A stretch of 64,000 nt of DNA from Peribacillus frigoritolerans (GCF_030676415.1 NZ_JAUUTW010000023.1:33907-97906), one strand, 5' to 3'; counted from the stretch's first letter, positions 1 through 9,707 are shown. Program-made: numbers and translations. The notes: a model not told the origin generated them from the sequence alone.

Positions 1-286
1 GTTCATACCCAGTTGCGTACTCATATTTCCAGTCCGCCCCTCCTTCATCAGACAAATACAATGTGGCCCCAAGCCTTGAAGCTAGCTCCTGTGAACCAGA
101 TAAAAAATCCGCGTGGATGTGTGTTTCCGTTACACCCACGATTCGCACACCATGTGCTCTAGCCGTTTTAATATAAGGTTCTATATTACGTGACGGATCA
201 ACAATGATCGCTTCGCCAGTAGCCTGACATCCTACAAGGTATGAAGCTTGAGCCAGTTTCTCATCATAAAAATACTTGAGTAGCAT
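1..286 (-). CDS. MBL-fold hydrolase, persulfide dioxygenase-like (N-terminal part only)
   Basis: The first 95 codons of a minus-strand gene are visible; it runs off the left edge. The protein begins MLLKYFYDEKLAQASYLVG and contains THIHADFLSG, the metal-binding HxHxD segment of metallo-beta-lactamase-fold proteins in the form seen in persulfide dioxygenases and MBL-rhodanese fusions. The start at 286 is preceded by a strong AAGGAGG ribosome site. It lies just downstream of, and co-oriented with, a sulfide:quinone oxidoreductase-like gene. By family knowledge, the pair would oxidise sulfide to persulfide and then to sulfite in the cytoplasm. Whether a rhodanese domain follows cannot be seen because the C-terminus is missing. 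Confidence 0.8.
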   Translation of the reverse strand, partial: MLLKYFYDEKLAQASYLVGCQATGEAIIVDPSRNIEPYIKTARAHGVRIVGVTETHIHADFLSGSQELASRLGATLYLSDEGGADWKYEYATGYE

Positions 287-348
287 AAATCATCCTCCTT
301 TTAAGGGTCTTACTTACTTTTGTTTTGTTATGCCTATCAGAAATGTTA

Positions 349-1557
349 TTACATCATACCTTTAAGCATCCCGTTCCAATACATAATGGGAAGCAAGTTT
401 TTCTTCAATACATACATACTGAACCTCTCACGGGATTGATCGATAGGAAAGGTCTCTTGCGGCTTTAAATCATAATTGAATTCAGCCAGTATAAGCCGCC
501 CGTATCCAGTAACAAGTGGACATGATGTATAGCCGTCATATTTATGAACCATTTGTTTGGCACGCATCCGATGAAGTAAATTTTGCACAAGCACGGGCGC
601 TTGTTTGCGAATTGCAGCCCCTGTTTTTGACGTAGGCAAGTTTGTGCAATCCCCTATGCCAAATATATTGTCAAAGTGTTCATGCTGCAGCGTATATTTA
701 TCTACATTCAGCCAACCATTACTAGCTGCGAGGGAACTATTCTTGATAAAATTAGGGGCGCTCATCGGTGGTACCACATGAATCATGTCATATTGCATAT
801 CCACACGCTCTTTTGTGTTCAGATTTTCAAATGTCGCTCGTTTCTTGTCACCATCAATTTCAATGAGATGATGCATAAAACATGTCTCGATTTGTTTTCG
901 TTCAATTATTTTATTTAGTGCCTGTTCATATTTTTTCACATTGAATATGGATGGGCTACCTGAAACAAAAATAACCGAAGATTGCGGGCGAACTCCTGAT
1001 TTTCTGAAATAATCTTCTGCCAAATACATAATCTTTTGAGGAGCTCCACCGCATTTTACCGGCGTGTTCGGATTCGTAAAAATGGAAGTCCCCCCCTTGA
1101 AGTTTCTGATCGCCTCCCAAGTGCTATCAACATAATCATAAGAGTAATTACTACATACCCCATTCTTTCCAATACTCTCTTTTAACCCCTTGATTTCATG
1201 CCAGTTAATTTGAATCCCGGCAGCGACAACTAGATATTCGTAGTGCAGTTTCTTTCCGGATGCTGTTACAACAGCATTTTCATCCGGCTGAAATGTGGTT
1301 ATCGCATCCTGCACCCACACGGCTCCGTTCGGAATAACGGATGCTTCCTCCCTTTGTGTCACAGTTTTGTCAGCTTCGCCAGCTCCCACAAGTGTCCATA
1401 ATGGCTGATAGTAATGTTTCGTCGCAGGGTCAATGATGGCAATGTTTCCGCTCAGAGTGCGAGATTCACGCAGGAGACGGGCTGCAACCGTAATTCCGGC
1501 ACTGCCCCCTCCTACAATCAAAATTTTGTAATGTGTTTCATTCTTCATATTTGCCAT
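349..1557 (-). CDS. sqr: Sulfide:quinone oxidoreductase-like FAD flavoprotein
   Basis: A 402-residue flavoprotein with an N-terminal FAD-binding motif (ILIVGGGSAG, residues about 13-22), a second dinucleotide region, and a Cys in VKCGGAPQKIMYLAE (about residue 168) as in type II SQR proteins. It is expected to pass electrons from sulfide to membrane quinone. The first ATG at 1557 is preceded by GAGGAG at good spacing, so it is preferred over the internal Met4. The persulfide dioxygenase-like gene follows on the same strand after 62 bases, which fits a sulfide-detoxification operon. A general NADH dehydrogenase-like oxidoreductase is the alternative, but the partner gene favours SQR. Confidence 0.85.
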   Translation of the reverse strand: MANMKNETHYKILIVGGGSAGITVAARLLRESRTLSGNIAIIDPATKHYYQPLWTLVGAGEADKTVTQREEASVIPNGAVWVQDAITTFQPDENAVVTASGKKLHYEYLVVAAGIQINWHEIKGLKESIGKNGVCSNYSYDYVDSTWEAIRNFKGGTSIFTNPNTPVKCGGAPQKIMYLAEDYFRKSGVRPQSSVIFVSGSPSIFNVKKYEQALNKIIERKQIETCFMHHLIEIDGDKKRATFENLNTKERVDMQYDMIHVVPPMSAPNFIKNSSLAASNGWLNVDKYTLQHEHFDNIFGIGDCTNLPTSKTGAAIRKQAPVLVQNLLHRMRAKQMVHKYDGYTSCPLVTGYGRLILAEFNYDLKPQETFPIDQSRERFSMYVLKKNLLPIMYWNGMLKGMM

Positions 1558-2149
1558 TCTAATCTCCTCATCTCAATTTTATAAAGTAGCTCACCAATCT
1601 AACACCTCAGCATTAATGATTAGTGTAAATGGCTACCAACTTTTACTACCATTTTATACAGCAAAAACCATGCCAACTTATTTCTCCTGTAAAACGGCTT
1701 GGTTTACGCACCCTACACTTTATAAAATTCTCAATTTTGCCACCATTCTATTAAAAAGACTTTCTCATCAAGCCTTAAGCCTTCTTAGGAATAGGAACTA
1801 TTTTTGCATCTGTAATAAAATCTTCTTGTATAAAATGATTCTTTAACATATCGGTTAATAAGAATTTTATTTTCGGCATCGTTTAACTGAAATAGAATAA
1901 ACAATATGTTACTTCTGAAGAAAAAAAAAAATCGCCTCAATTTTATTAAGGCGATTTAACGTAACTGGTATTATAGAATGTTAAACTGAACGGATACTGT
2001 CGTCCTTAACGTTTATCCAAGGCCAAGCCTATAAGAAAGTTGGTTTTTCATAGGTCTTTACATGAGCAGAATTTTCGGCTAATTTCTGACGAAAGAATTG
2101 TTACCGACCTTTGTTATTTTTTTCCGACAGTGTTAACTTTCACACATGT
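1558..2149. other. Intergenic region, no gene supported
   Basis: AT-rich stretch upstream of the SQR-like gene. Short open frames here show no ribosome sites or recognisable protein similarity. Apart from the hairpin at 1929-1957 nothing functional was identified; the right part may be the decayed tail of the insertion-sequence remnant at 2150-2373. Confidence 0.6.
1920..1957 (-). terminator. Rho-independent terminator-like hairpin
   Basis: Inverted repeat AAATCGCC/GGCGATTT with a 13-base loop. It is flanked on its left by a run of A, which is a U-tract on the minus strand. It would stop transcription coming from the opuA side before the sulfide operon. Confidence 0.6.
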
Positions 2150-2373
2150 GAATCACGTGCGCTTTCGGATAAGCATTTTTATTCTTCAACACTTGAAAAA
2201 TTCTTACACAATGTCTGTCTTCAAAAGTCCTTTATTTGGCACCTGCTATTTGCGCATCACTTTTTTAACCAAATCGCTCACGCTACTGACGATATGAACA
2301 ACCTTCCTCTAACTTCAAAAGATTGACTTCTCGCTTTAATTCTTCTGTAATAGGCTTGCCCATTTTTCGCCAT
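2150..2373 (-). pseudogene. Decayed IS3-family OrfA transposase remnant
   Basis: Reading leftward from the ATG at 2373 gives MAKNGQ and then, in shifted frames, EELKREV, KLEEGCSYRQ, RERFG, KSDAQIAG and VEE. These are recognisable pieces of the OrfA helix-turn-helix protein of IS3/IS150-type elements, broken by stops and frameshifts. The leader before the ATG resembles that of the second remnant at 21905-22150, so both derive from the same element family. No OrfB or terminal repeats are recognisable. Confidence 0.7.
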
Positions 2374-2472
2374 AGAAAATCCCCTACCAGATAAACTGTT
2401 AAGAACATTTTATCATGCTCTCTTTTTTCTCAGTCTACCTGTAGGGGATAATACCATATTCCCGCGTTTTTC

Positions 2473-4200
2473 TTATTTTAAGTCTTCAATCGAATCAATA
2501 TCGACGTAATCCGGTACGACCAGACCATTCTTTGTTCCTTTTAAGTTTGGTCCAAGGTCAACCATTTCAGCTTTATACTTATTATAGTATTCAAGATGTG
2601 TTCCCGGGAGCCATGCAGCCACCATTGCGTCCGCACTTCCGTTTGCAACGCCGGCAAACATTGGTCCGACTTCAACTTGACTTAATGTCACGTCATAACC
2701 ATTTTGCTCCAGAACCTTGCCAATCACATTCGTGCTGGCAATTTCAGTGTCCCATGCAACATAAACCAGTTTGATTTTTTCACCATTTCCTGATTCAGCA
2801 CCTTTGGTCCATTGGGATACTTTGTCCTGATTTTCCTTTATCCATTTTTCCGAAGCTTCTGTTGGAGACATCCCTTCAGAAATTTCGACCATTACCTCTT
2901 CCATATCTTTTGTTTCCCAGTTGAATTGATCTAGAATTTTATATGCACCTGGTGCATCCTGTTCAAGTCCTTTTCTGGCAAGCGAATTGATATTTTCAGC
3001 CCCGCCGAAGGACTCATTAGGATCTTCGAGATATTTCAAGTCATATTTCGAGAACATCCAATGCGGTGACCATCCTGTAACGACGATCGGTTCTTTTTTA
3101 TCAATCGCTTTTTTCAATTCAGCAACCATGGCCGCCGAAGACCCTTCAACCAACTTCCAATCATCCAGCTTATAATCATCTATAGCCGTATTAGTCAACT
3201 TCATCAATCCTGCTCCAGGTTCAATTCCGATGATTTCATAATTGGCTTTGGCAGCAAAACTATTTTTATCCCCGTTCACAGCCGTATCTTTTGTAAATGC
3301 ACTGAATAGTGCAGTACCCACAACTAGTAAGGCCAGTATTGTAAAAATGATTTTCCTGCTAACGATATGTTCGTAAGCTGGTTTACGAAGGTTTTGCGTA
3401 ATACGATCGAGAATGATTGCAATGATTACAATGGATAATCCTGCTTCAAATCCTTGTCCCACATTAATTTGGCTGACAGCCCTGTAGACATCCGCCCCAA
3501 GTCCGGGTGCTCCAACCAATGAGGCTGTAACAACCATGGATAGTGCCAGCATGATGCTTTGGTTGACTCCTGCCATAATCGTTGGAGTAGCCAATGGTAT
3601 TTGTACCTTGAATAGCTTTTGGCTGCTGGTTGAACCAAAGGCATCCGATGCTTCGATCAGATCATTAGGCACTTCTTGAATCCCAAGATTGGTCATACGG
3701 ATTGTCGGTGCGATTGCGAAAATGAATGACGCAATGATCCCCGGCACTACCCCTATTCCAAAGAATAAGATCGAAGGAATCAAATAAACGAATGCAGGCA
3801 TTGTTTGCATGAAGTCCAAGATCGGGGTAACGATCTTACGCACCGTGTTATTTTGGGCACACCATATTCCGATCGGTATCCCGATCACTATCGTTAAGAC
3901 TCCTGACAATATAACGATAGCCAGTGTTTGGATGCTTGATTCCCAATAACCAAGATTATCGATCAATAGTAAGCTGATGAATGTAAATATCCCCAAGGGC
4001 CACCTGCTTGTATAGGTAACCAGAAGGGTTAGGACTATAATTAACACGATGGAAGGTCCAGCACTCATTACATCGACCAGGATATCCAGTAGTCCCTCGA
4101 TTACATTCGTAATAAGTGTAAATAATCCAGCAAATACAATAGTTATCCAATCCACTAAAGAATCAACCCAAGCTCCTAGTGGGATTTTCGGCATATTCAT
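2473..4200 (-). CDS. opuABC: Glycine betaine ABC transporter, fused permease and substrate-binding protein
   Basis: About 575 residues. The N-terminal half is a multi-pass permease with the ATPase-contact segment (EVPNDLIEASDAFG). A further transmembrane segment (KIIFTILALLVVGTALF) then leads into an OpuAC-type binding domain with betaine-cage tryptophans in VVTGWSPHWMF, YVAWDTEIAST and AAWLPGTH. The binding-domain half order matches B. subtilis OpuAC. In B. subtilis OpuAB and OpuAC are separate genes; fusion into one chain is as in Lactococcus OpuABC. The ATG at 4200 is preferred: an upstream in-frame ATG at 4224 would overlap opuAA and has no ribosome site. The gene follows opuAA by 4 bases and imports compatible solutes under osmotic stress. 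Confidence 0.92.
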   Translation of the reverse strand: MNMPKIPLGAWVDSLVDWITIVFAGLFTLITNVIEGLLDILVDVMSAGPSIVLIIVLTLLVTYTSRWPLGIFTFISLLLIDNLGYWESSIQTLAIVILSGVLTIVIGIPIGIWCAQNNTVRKIVTPILDFMQTMPAFVYLIPSILFFGIGVVPGIIASFIFAIAPTIRMTNLGIQEVPNDLIEASDAFGSTSSQKLFKVQIPLATPTIMAGVNQSIMLALSMVVTASLVGAPGLGADVYRAVSQINVGQGFEAGLSIVIIAIILDRITQNLRKPAYEHIVSRKIIFTILALLVVGTALFSAFTKDTAVNGDKNSFAAKANYEIIGIEPGAGLMKLTNTAIDDYKLDDWKLVEGSSAAMVAELKKAIDKKEPIVVTGWSPHWMFSKYDLKYLEDPNESFGGAENINSLARKGLEQDAPGAYKILDQFNWETKDMEEVMVEISEGMSPTEASEKWIKENQDKVSQWTKGAESGNGEKIKLVYVAWDTEIASTNVIGKVLEQNGYDVTLSQVEVGPMFAGVANGSADAMVAAWLPGTHLEYYNKYKAEMVDLGPNLKGTKNGLVVPDYVDIDSIEDLK

Positions 4201-4204
4201 TGAA

Positions 4205-5410
4205 TTATTCACTCTCCATTTCATTCAAGGAATCTTTATTTCCTGCCAAAGCACCGATAACGGCACCGCGAAGCAGAATTCCTTTAATTCTGTTCTGATC
4301 ATCGATGACTGAGATTGGCAAGCTTGAAGTAGCCATCACATCCATGAGGTTTCCAAGTAATTCATCCTCTTTTACAGTTGGGATATCGGTTGACATCACT
4401 TCAGAGATCGATTGGTTATTGCTCATTGCCTGACGAGCCTGTTCAGCAGTCACGGCCCCCAATAACTTCTGCTTTCTATCCACAACAAAAATGCTGGAAT
4501 ACCCTTGTTTGCGCATGATTTCCAAGGCAACCCTCGGACCTCTGTCCACCGCGATCTTCTCTGGGCGTATCATCACATGAGATGCTGTCAATACTTTTGA
4601 TAGGTCAACATCTTCCACAAACTTCTCGACGAATTCATTGGCTGGATTCATCATGATTTGTTCAGGGGTTCCTAATTGAATTACACTTCCATCTTTCATA
4701 AGGGCAATTCTATCCCCGATTCTTAATGCTTCATCAAGATCATGGGTAATGAAAATGATCGTTTTTTTGTACTGATCTTGGATTTGAATCAGTTCATCCT
4801 GCATATCCTTACGAATCAATGGATCAAGGGCACTGAAGGCTTCATCCATCAATAGGATATCCGTATCACTTGCGAGTGCACGGGCTAACCCAACCCTTTG
4901 CTGCATTCCGCCGCTAAGCTGTGATGGCAGCTGATTTTCGTAGCCTTTCAATCCAACGGCCTCAAGAGCCTTCATCGCATTTTCATGACGTTTTGCTGGA
5001 TCCACTTTTTGAATTTCGAGCCCAAATTCAGCGTTTTCCAATATCGTTTTATGCGGAAATAAAGCAAAGTTCTGAAATACCATGCTTATTTTCTTTTGTC
5101 TGACTTCCCTTAACCTGGCAGCGTTCATCTTCACGATATCTTCATCATCAATTAAGATTTCACCCAAAGTGGGATCGATCAAACGATTGAACATGCGGAT
5201 CAAAGTGGATTTCCCGCTTCCTGATAGGCCCATGATGACAAAAATCTCGCCGGGATAAATCTCGAAATTAACATTATTCACACCGACCGTTTGTCCCGTT
5301 TCTTTCAAGATTTCTTTTTTCGTTTTGCCTTGCTTCAATAAGTCTGTTGCTGCTTTTGGAGATTTGCCAAAAATTTTCGAGACATTTCTGACTTCTACAT
5401 TCGGCTTCAT
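4205..5410 (-). CDS. opuAA: Glycine betaine ABC transporter ATP-binding protein
   Basis: 401-residue ATPase of the OpuAA/ProV family. Walker A is GLSGSGKST, the signature is LSGGMQQR, and Walker B is ILLMDEAFSALDP; two C-terminal CBS modules (from about residue 275) are the ionic-strength sensor in this family. The ATG at 5410 sits about 5 bases after GAGGTG; a TTG one codon upstream would lie too close to the ribosome site. It forms an operon with the fused permease/binding protein. Confidence 0.95.
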   Translation of the reverse strand: MKPNVEVRNVSKIFGKSPKAATDLLKQGKTKKEILKETGQTVGVNNVNFEIYPGEIFVIMGLSGSGKSTLIRMFNRLIDPTLGEILIDDEDIVKMNAARLREVRQKKISMVFQNFALFPHKTILENAEFGLEIQKVDPAKRHENAMKALEAVGLKGYENQLPSQLSGGMQQRVGLARALASDTDILLMDEAFSALDPLIRKDMQDELIQIQDQYKKTIIFITHDLDEALRIGDRIALMKDGSVIQLGTPEQIMMNPANEFVEKFVEDVDLSKVLTASHVMIRPEKIAVDRGPRVALEIMRKQGYSSIFVVDRKQKLLGAVTAEQARQAMSNNQSISEVMSTDIPTVKEDELLGNLMDVMATSSLPISVIDDQNRIKGILLRGAVIGALAGNKDSLNEMESE

Positions 5411-5680
5411 CAAGTCACCTCATTCTAATAGTTGCCCATATGATATTCAGTTTTGCTGAATTCCCCCGTTTTATGCGAGTGATGATTATTAATGCACAAG
5501 TATCTTGAAATAACCGAAATTCTACCCCATTACTTTTTCTTCAAAAAAAAGCGGAAGTGACACTTATTCAGTGGCACAGGGCATAACGTGCATAGAAAAA
5601 TAATCTATATTTATTATTCCCAAGAAGTAATTCTTTACTTGGATTATATTATGTGTGATAAATTGAGCATTTCAAGTAGG

Positions 5681-5800
5681 AAAAAAGAGGTGCAATCACA
5701 ACTGAGGAAACTAGCAGGCACAACATATACCAACTGTAATATAAACGATTTCCACTTAGAGTTTTGTCCAGATGATGGACTTACGACTACCCTCTAAAGT
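5681..5800 (+). ncRNA. Putative structured RNA, copy 1 of a tandem pair
   Basis: Two diverged copies of the same segment lie 227 bases apart. Here GTGC (5690-5693) pairs with GCAC (5718-5721), enclosing CTG/CAG and an AG/CT pair closed by a GAAA tetraloop (5707-5710). A second hairpin has outer arms TTAGAG (5756-5761)/CTCTAA (5792-5797) and inner arms GTCC (5766-5769)/GGAC (5777-5780). Copy 2 keeps both hairpins with compensatory changes, which argues for a selected RNA fold. The GAAA loop reads as RNA on the plus strand. No known riboswitch class was recognised. A dispersed hairpin-forming repeat is the alternative. Confidence 0.4.
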
Positions 5801-5910
5801 ACTTCATTTCCTTAACCAGGTGGAATGATACTTGCAGTGCAGTATAACACCAAAACGCATAGAAATATGATTATGGGATTCCCAATATGTCTAATTTGAG
5901 CTCTGCAGGG

Positions 5911-6035
5911 AAAAGAGGTGCAATACAACTGAGGAAACTAACAGGCACAGCATATACCAACTGAAATATAATGGTTTTTTATTTTAGGGTTTTGTTCAGT
6001 CACAGCACACGGACTGAACCTGTATCCCTAAAGTA
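5911..6035 (+). ncRNA. Putative structured RNA, copy 2 of a tandem pair
   Basis: GTGC (5918-5921)/GCAC (5945-5948), CTG/CAG and the GAAA tetraloop (5934-5937) are retained from copy 1. The second hairpin has outer arms TTTAGGG (5983-5989)/CCCTAAA (6026-6032) and an inner stem GTTCAGT (5994-6000)/ACTGAAC (6013-6019). An A-U pair of copy 1 has become G-C in the outer stem, and the inner stem is longer with different bases but still pairs. Similarity between copies extends about 60 bases upstream (GCATAGAAA, TTGAGC) and through AAGTACTTCATT downstream. Confidence 0.4.
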
Positions 6036-6050
6036 CTTCATTACCTTAAC

Positions 6051-6380
6051 AAAGAATGAATATAAGTTCAAATGATGTGGGACGGAATTCTTGCCTAAAA
6101 AGCCCATTTACGCCATCGATTCTAAAGGTTCCGGAAGACTCTAAAAACCTTGATATACCAACACTTTGGCTTCCTATAATCATAAACGCCCATCATCCGC
6201 CACAAATTTTTTTCAGTTTTTTTTAAACCCTAAATGATCCAGAAAAAGGGAAAAGCTATTTTCAGTCATAAATAACAGGTAAATTTAAGCGGTTCCGGAT
6301 CTGGAAAGATTGGAATTTGTTACTTTTTTTATAGGTTATGTTTTATGCAGGCATACATGAAAATGTGTCACATATACAGA
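6051..6380. other. Intergenic region, nothing recognised
   Basis: A non-coding stretch between the tandem RNA repeat and the permease terminator. No open frame with a ribosome site, repeat or clear promoter was seen. Confidence 0.5.
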
Positions 6381-6417
6381 AAAAAAACCTTGAAACAACT
6401 AATTCATTTCAAGGTTA
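6381..6417 (-). terminator. Terminator of the amino-acid permease gene
   Basis: Inverted repeat AACCTTGAAA/TTTCAAGGTT with an 11-base loop, followed on the minus strand by eight T. It lies 21 bases past the permease stop codon. Confidence 0.85.
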
Positions 6418-6437
6418 ATGCATATTATCGATACATA

Positions 6438-7928
6438 CTAATTGGCATTCCTATGTTCATCAAAATCAATTTGGCATTCCTCTAGCGGAGTTACTTTTGT
6501 TTTCTTAATGAACTTATATCCAAGCCACATCACCAGAAAGAATGGGATGCCAAGATAGGCAGCGAACACACTAGCCCAGTTAATGTCATCGCCCATAAAG
6601 GCCTGATAGTTTTGCGCCAATAATACGAAAAAGCAAAGAGCAAAGGAAAATATCGGTCCGAAAGGGAACCATTTGGACTTATAGGGAAGATCGTCCAGTG
6701 AATACCCTTGTGCAATATAGGCTTTTCTAAACCGGTAATGGCTTGCCGCTATACCCAGCCAAAATATAAATCCAGTGACCCCAACCGCATTCATAAGCCA
6801 AATATAAATAACTCCATCACCAAAAATGGAAGCAAAAAAGGCCAACATCCCTACAAGTGAAGTGACAACCAGTCCCCAAATGGGAACGCCGCGCTTGTTA
6901 AGCTTCCCAAAAATACGCGGTGCCAGCCCTTCTTTTGCCATTGAGTACAACATTCGGCTTGTCACGTAAAGACTCGAATTACCAGCGGATAATACGGCTG
7001 TCAAAATGATGGCATTCATCACGGAAGCAGCGAATGCCAGTCCCACTTTTTCAAACACCATCGTAAACGGGCTAACCATGATCGTGTGCCCCTGCAGACT
7101 GCCATTCGTATAAGGAACGATCAATCCAATAACAAGTATGGCCAGGATGTAAAAGAGGAAGATTCTCCAAAAAATGCTGCGCACTGCACGTGGTACATTT
7201 TTTGCCGGGTTTTCACTTTCACCGGCTGCCACACCGACTATTTCTGTACCTTGAAAAGAAAATCCAGCAGCAATGAAAATACCCAATGTTGCCAAAAAAC
7301 CACCGGCAAACGGAGCGTCACCAACTGTGAAGTTTTTAAAACCAATCGCCTCTCCGTTCATAATTCCGAATATCATCAATATTCCGACAACGATAAAAAT
7401 GATGATGGTTGCCACTTTAATGAGGGAAAACCAATATTCCCCTTCGCCATACCCTTTAACAGATACGTAATTCAATAAGAATATCAAAACTAAGAACAAA
7501 GAACTCCATAAAAAAGACGAGCTGTCAGGAAACCAAAACTTCATTACCATCGTTGCGGCAGATAGTTCCGCGGCAAGAGTCATCGCCCAAGTGAACCAAT
7601 AGTTCCAACCAAGCGCAAACCCTAATGCCGGATCGATGAAACGCGTAGCATAGGTACTGAAAGCTCCGCTGACTGGCATAAATGATGCCAGTTCTCCAAG
7701 GCTTGTCATAATAAAATAAACCATTATACCAATTACGGTGTAAGCGACCAAAGCACCGCCAGGCCCTGCAGAGTGAATGGCTGGACCGCTTCCGAGAAAC
7801 AGCCCTGTTCCAATTGCACCGCCCAGCGAAATCATCGTAAGGTGGCGAGCTTTTAGCTTTCTTTGTAAAGTATTTGACGGCTGGTTTTGTTCATTTATGA
7901 CAGGTGGTTGCAATTGCCGATTTTCCAA
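6438..7928 (-). CDS. APC-superfamily amino acid permease (AAT family, LysP/HutM-like)
   Basis: 496 residues with about 12 hydrophobic segments. The family signature near TM1 is present (RHLTMISLGGAIGTGLFLGSG, residues about 28-48), as is FSFQGTEIVGVAAGESENP in the central region. It is a proton-coupled amino-acid importer of the cytoplasmic membrane. The start is TTG at 7928, with GGAGGGG eight bases upstream. It lies downstream of hutH on the same strand, so histidine (HutM) is a reasonable substrate guess. However, 260 bases with a large hairpin separate them, and lysine or arginine permeases have similar sequence, so the substrate is left open. Confidence 0.85.
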   Translation of the reverse strand: MENRQLQPPVINEQNQPSNTLQRKLKARHLTMISLGGAIGTGLFLGSGPAIHSAGPGGALVAYTVIGIMVYFIMTSLGELASFMPVSGAFSTYATRFIDPALGFALGWNYWFTWAMTLAAELSAATMVMKFWFPDSSSFLWSSLFLVLIFLLNYVSVKGYGEGEYWFSLIKVATIIIFIVVGILMIFGIMNGEAIGFKNFTVGDAPFAGGFLATLGIFIAAGFSFQGTEIVGVAAGESENPAKNVPRAVRSIFWRIFLFYILAILVIGLIVPYTNGSLQGHTIMVSPFTMVFEKVGLAFAASVMNAIILTAVLSAGNSSLYVTSRMLYSMAKEGLAPRIFGKLNKRGVPIWGLVVTSLVGMLAFFASIFGDGVIYIWLMNAVGVTGFIFWLGIAASHYRFRKAYIAQGYSLDDLPYKSKWFPFGPIFSFALCFFVLLAQNYQAFMGDDINWASVFAAYLGIPFFLVMWLGYKFIKKTKVTPLEECQIDFDEHRNAN

Positions 7929-8092
7929 ATTAGATTCCCCTCCAAAAATGCATATTTAATCTAGCACGAATAGGTAAAGTCGATCATTCCATCAATAGTC
8001 ATTTCCTGCATTTATTACTATTTCAAGGTCATTTTCTCTAATGCTGAGACCTTTTTGGATTTCTGGGATCTATGTAGCATTTATATAACGAT

Positions 8093-8133
8093 GTTAGGCT
8101 TAAAAGCCCAAGTCAAAGGGCTATAAGCCTAAC
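8093..8133 (-). terminator. Strong hairpin between hutH and the permease gene
   Basis: Imperfect 16-bp inverted repeat, GTTAGGCTT..AGCCC pairing with GGGCT..AAGCCTAAC around a loop of 8 bases. It lies about 60 bases past the hutH stop. The minus-strand sequence after it is AT-rich but lacks a clean T-run, so it could be a weak terminator or an RNA-stabilising or processing hairpin. Confidence 0.5.
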
Positions 8134-8189
8134 GTTTATTGAAAAAAGAAACACCGTTTTTTTAAGATTCGGATATTCCGCACTTCCTA

Positions 8190-9707
8190 TTATGCGGTAG
8201 GTAGACTCCTATGAATAAAAGAATTCCAATCGATTTGAAGTAACCAGCTTGCCGTTGCTTCAATATCTTTTGAAAAGATACGATCTTGTGTAATGCTTGG
8301 AATGAGCTTTCTTGCTTCCGTATAAAACTCTTTTGTAAACGGAGCCATCTTTTCTATTCCGCGGTATTCCACCGCCTGTAAGGCACAAATGAGCTCAATC
8401 GCCAAAACGCGGCGAACGTTTTGAATGATTTGATGGGCGTGTCGGGACCCAATCGTTCCCATGCTTACATGATCTTCCTGGTTCGCTGAAGATGGGATGG
8501 AATCAACACTTGCAGGATGTGCGAGTGTTTTATTCTCAGAAACGAGTGAAGCTGCACAATATTGCATGATCATCGCTCCCGACTGCAAGCCAGGTGACGG
8601 ACTTAAGAATGGCGGTAAATCATTCAGCTGAGGATTGACAAGTCGCTCAATGCGGCGCTCTGAAATGTTCGCAAGTTCGGCAACAGCGATTTTCATGAAG
8701 TCCATCGCAAATGCAATCGGCTGGCCATGGAAGTTCCCCCCTGAAATAACCTTTTCCCCATCGTCAAAAATAAGCGGATTATCCGTCGCAGCATTCATTT
8801 CGATTTCCAATTTTTCTTTTACATAATCAAGAGTTTGCCATGATGCCCCATGCACTTGCGGGATGCAGCGGAGCGAATAAGCATCCTGTACCCGTAGTTC
8901 TCCTTGCTTTGTGATGAGCTGGCTGCCGCTGATCATGCGGCTAATCCGTTCCGCGACCTCTGTTTGCTGGCGGTAACCGCGTGCTAGATGAACATCCGGA
9001 TCAAAGGCATCTTCAATGCCGCGTAATCCCTCTAAAGTCAGTGAAGCAATCGCTTCAGTTTGATGGGCCAGCTGTTCAGCTTCAATGTAATTTACGAGGC
9101 CCATCCCAGTCATGGCCTGTGTTCCGTTAATTAATGCAAGACCTTCTTTTGCTTTAAGTGTCACTGGAAGAATGCCTTCTTTCGATAAAGCTACAATGGC
9201 CTCCATTCGCTCTCCTTTATAAAACACTTCCCCTTCTCCCATCAATACTAGCGCCAAATGGGAAAGCGGCGCCAAGTCCCCACTTGCGCCAAGAGAACCT
9301 TGCTGAGGGATGACCGGGTGGATATGAGCATTCAAAAGATCGATCAAACGTTCAATGACGACAGGACGGACGCCGGAAAACCCTTTTAATAGTGCATTGG
9401 CACGGAGAAGGACCATAGCTCTCGAAACCACCTCAGGAAACGGTTCCCCGACTCCGCACGCATGGGAATGAATCAAATTCCACTGTAGCTGCTCTGCGTC
9501 CTCTGCATCAATCAAAACATCACTGAACTTTCCAAAACCTGTTGTGATGCCATAGACGACTTTCTTTTGTTTCACGATATTTTCAACCGCTTCCCGGCTC
9601 TTTTCCACTTTCTTAACACTCTCGGCTGAAGCAGAGACAAATGCCTCCCCATACAATACTTTTTTCGCTTCTTCAATCGTTAAAGTTTGACCCGTTAACA
9701 TAATCAT
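8190..9707 (-). CDS. hutH: Histidine ammonia-lyase
   Basis: About 505 residues, normal for the family. Converts L-histidine to urocanate and ammonia. The MIO cofactor-forming Ala-Ser-Gly lies in [14 protein letters not shown], and the active-site loops around NGTQAM and GNFHGQP are present. The start at 9707 (ATG ATT ATG) follows GGGGTG at good spacing; an upstream open frame to 9737 would run into the attenuator T-tract. The gene is separated from hutP by a HutP-type antitermination region. No hutU, hutI or hutG follows, unlike the B. subtilis hutPHUIGM operon. Confidence 0.96.
   Translation of the reverse strand: MIMLTGQTLTIEEAKKVLYGEAFVSASAESVKKVEKSREAVENIVKQKKVVYGITTGFGKFSDVLIDAEDAEQLQWNLIHSHACGVGEPFPEVVSRAMVLLRANALLKGFSGVRPVVIERLIDLLNAHIHPVIPQQGSLGASGDLAPLSHLALVLMGEGEVFYKGERMEAIVALSKEGILPVTLKAKEGLALINGTQAMTGMGLVNYIEAEQLAHQTEAIASLTLEGLRGIEDAFDPDVHLARGYRQQTEVAERISRMISGSQLITKQGELRVQDAYSLRCIPQVHGASWQTLDYVKEKLEIEMNAATDNPLIFDDGEKVISGGNFHGQPIAFAMDFMKIAVAELANISERRIERLVNPQLNDLPPFLSPSPGLQSGAMIMQYCAASLVSENKTLAHPASVDSIPSSANQEDHVSMGTIGSRHAHQIIQNVRRVLAIELICALQAVEYRGIEKMAPFTKEFYTEARKLIPSITQDRIFSKDIEATASWLLQIDWNSFIHRSLPTA

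Noticed and set aside
2473..4200. Apparent swap of the two halves of the betaine-binding domain
   Set aside because: The same order is native to B. subtilis OpuAC, so it is not a rearrangement in this genome.
5681..5721. Resemblance of AAGAGGTGC to the start of a lysine riboswitch
   Set aside because: The other conserved L-box elements (GGGGAGC, GCCGAAG region) are absent.
5588..5797. 69-codon plus-strand open frame across RNA copy 1
   Set aside because: No ribosome site, no protein-like conservation in copy 2 (frame broken), and the conserved pattern is base pairing.
7086..7478. 130-codon plus-strand open frame within the permease
   Set aside because: Antisense shadow of the permease gene.
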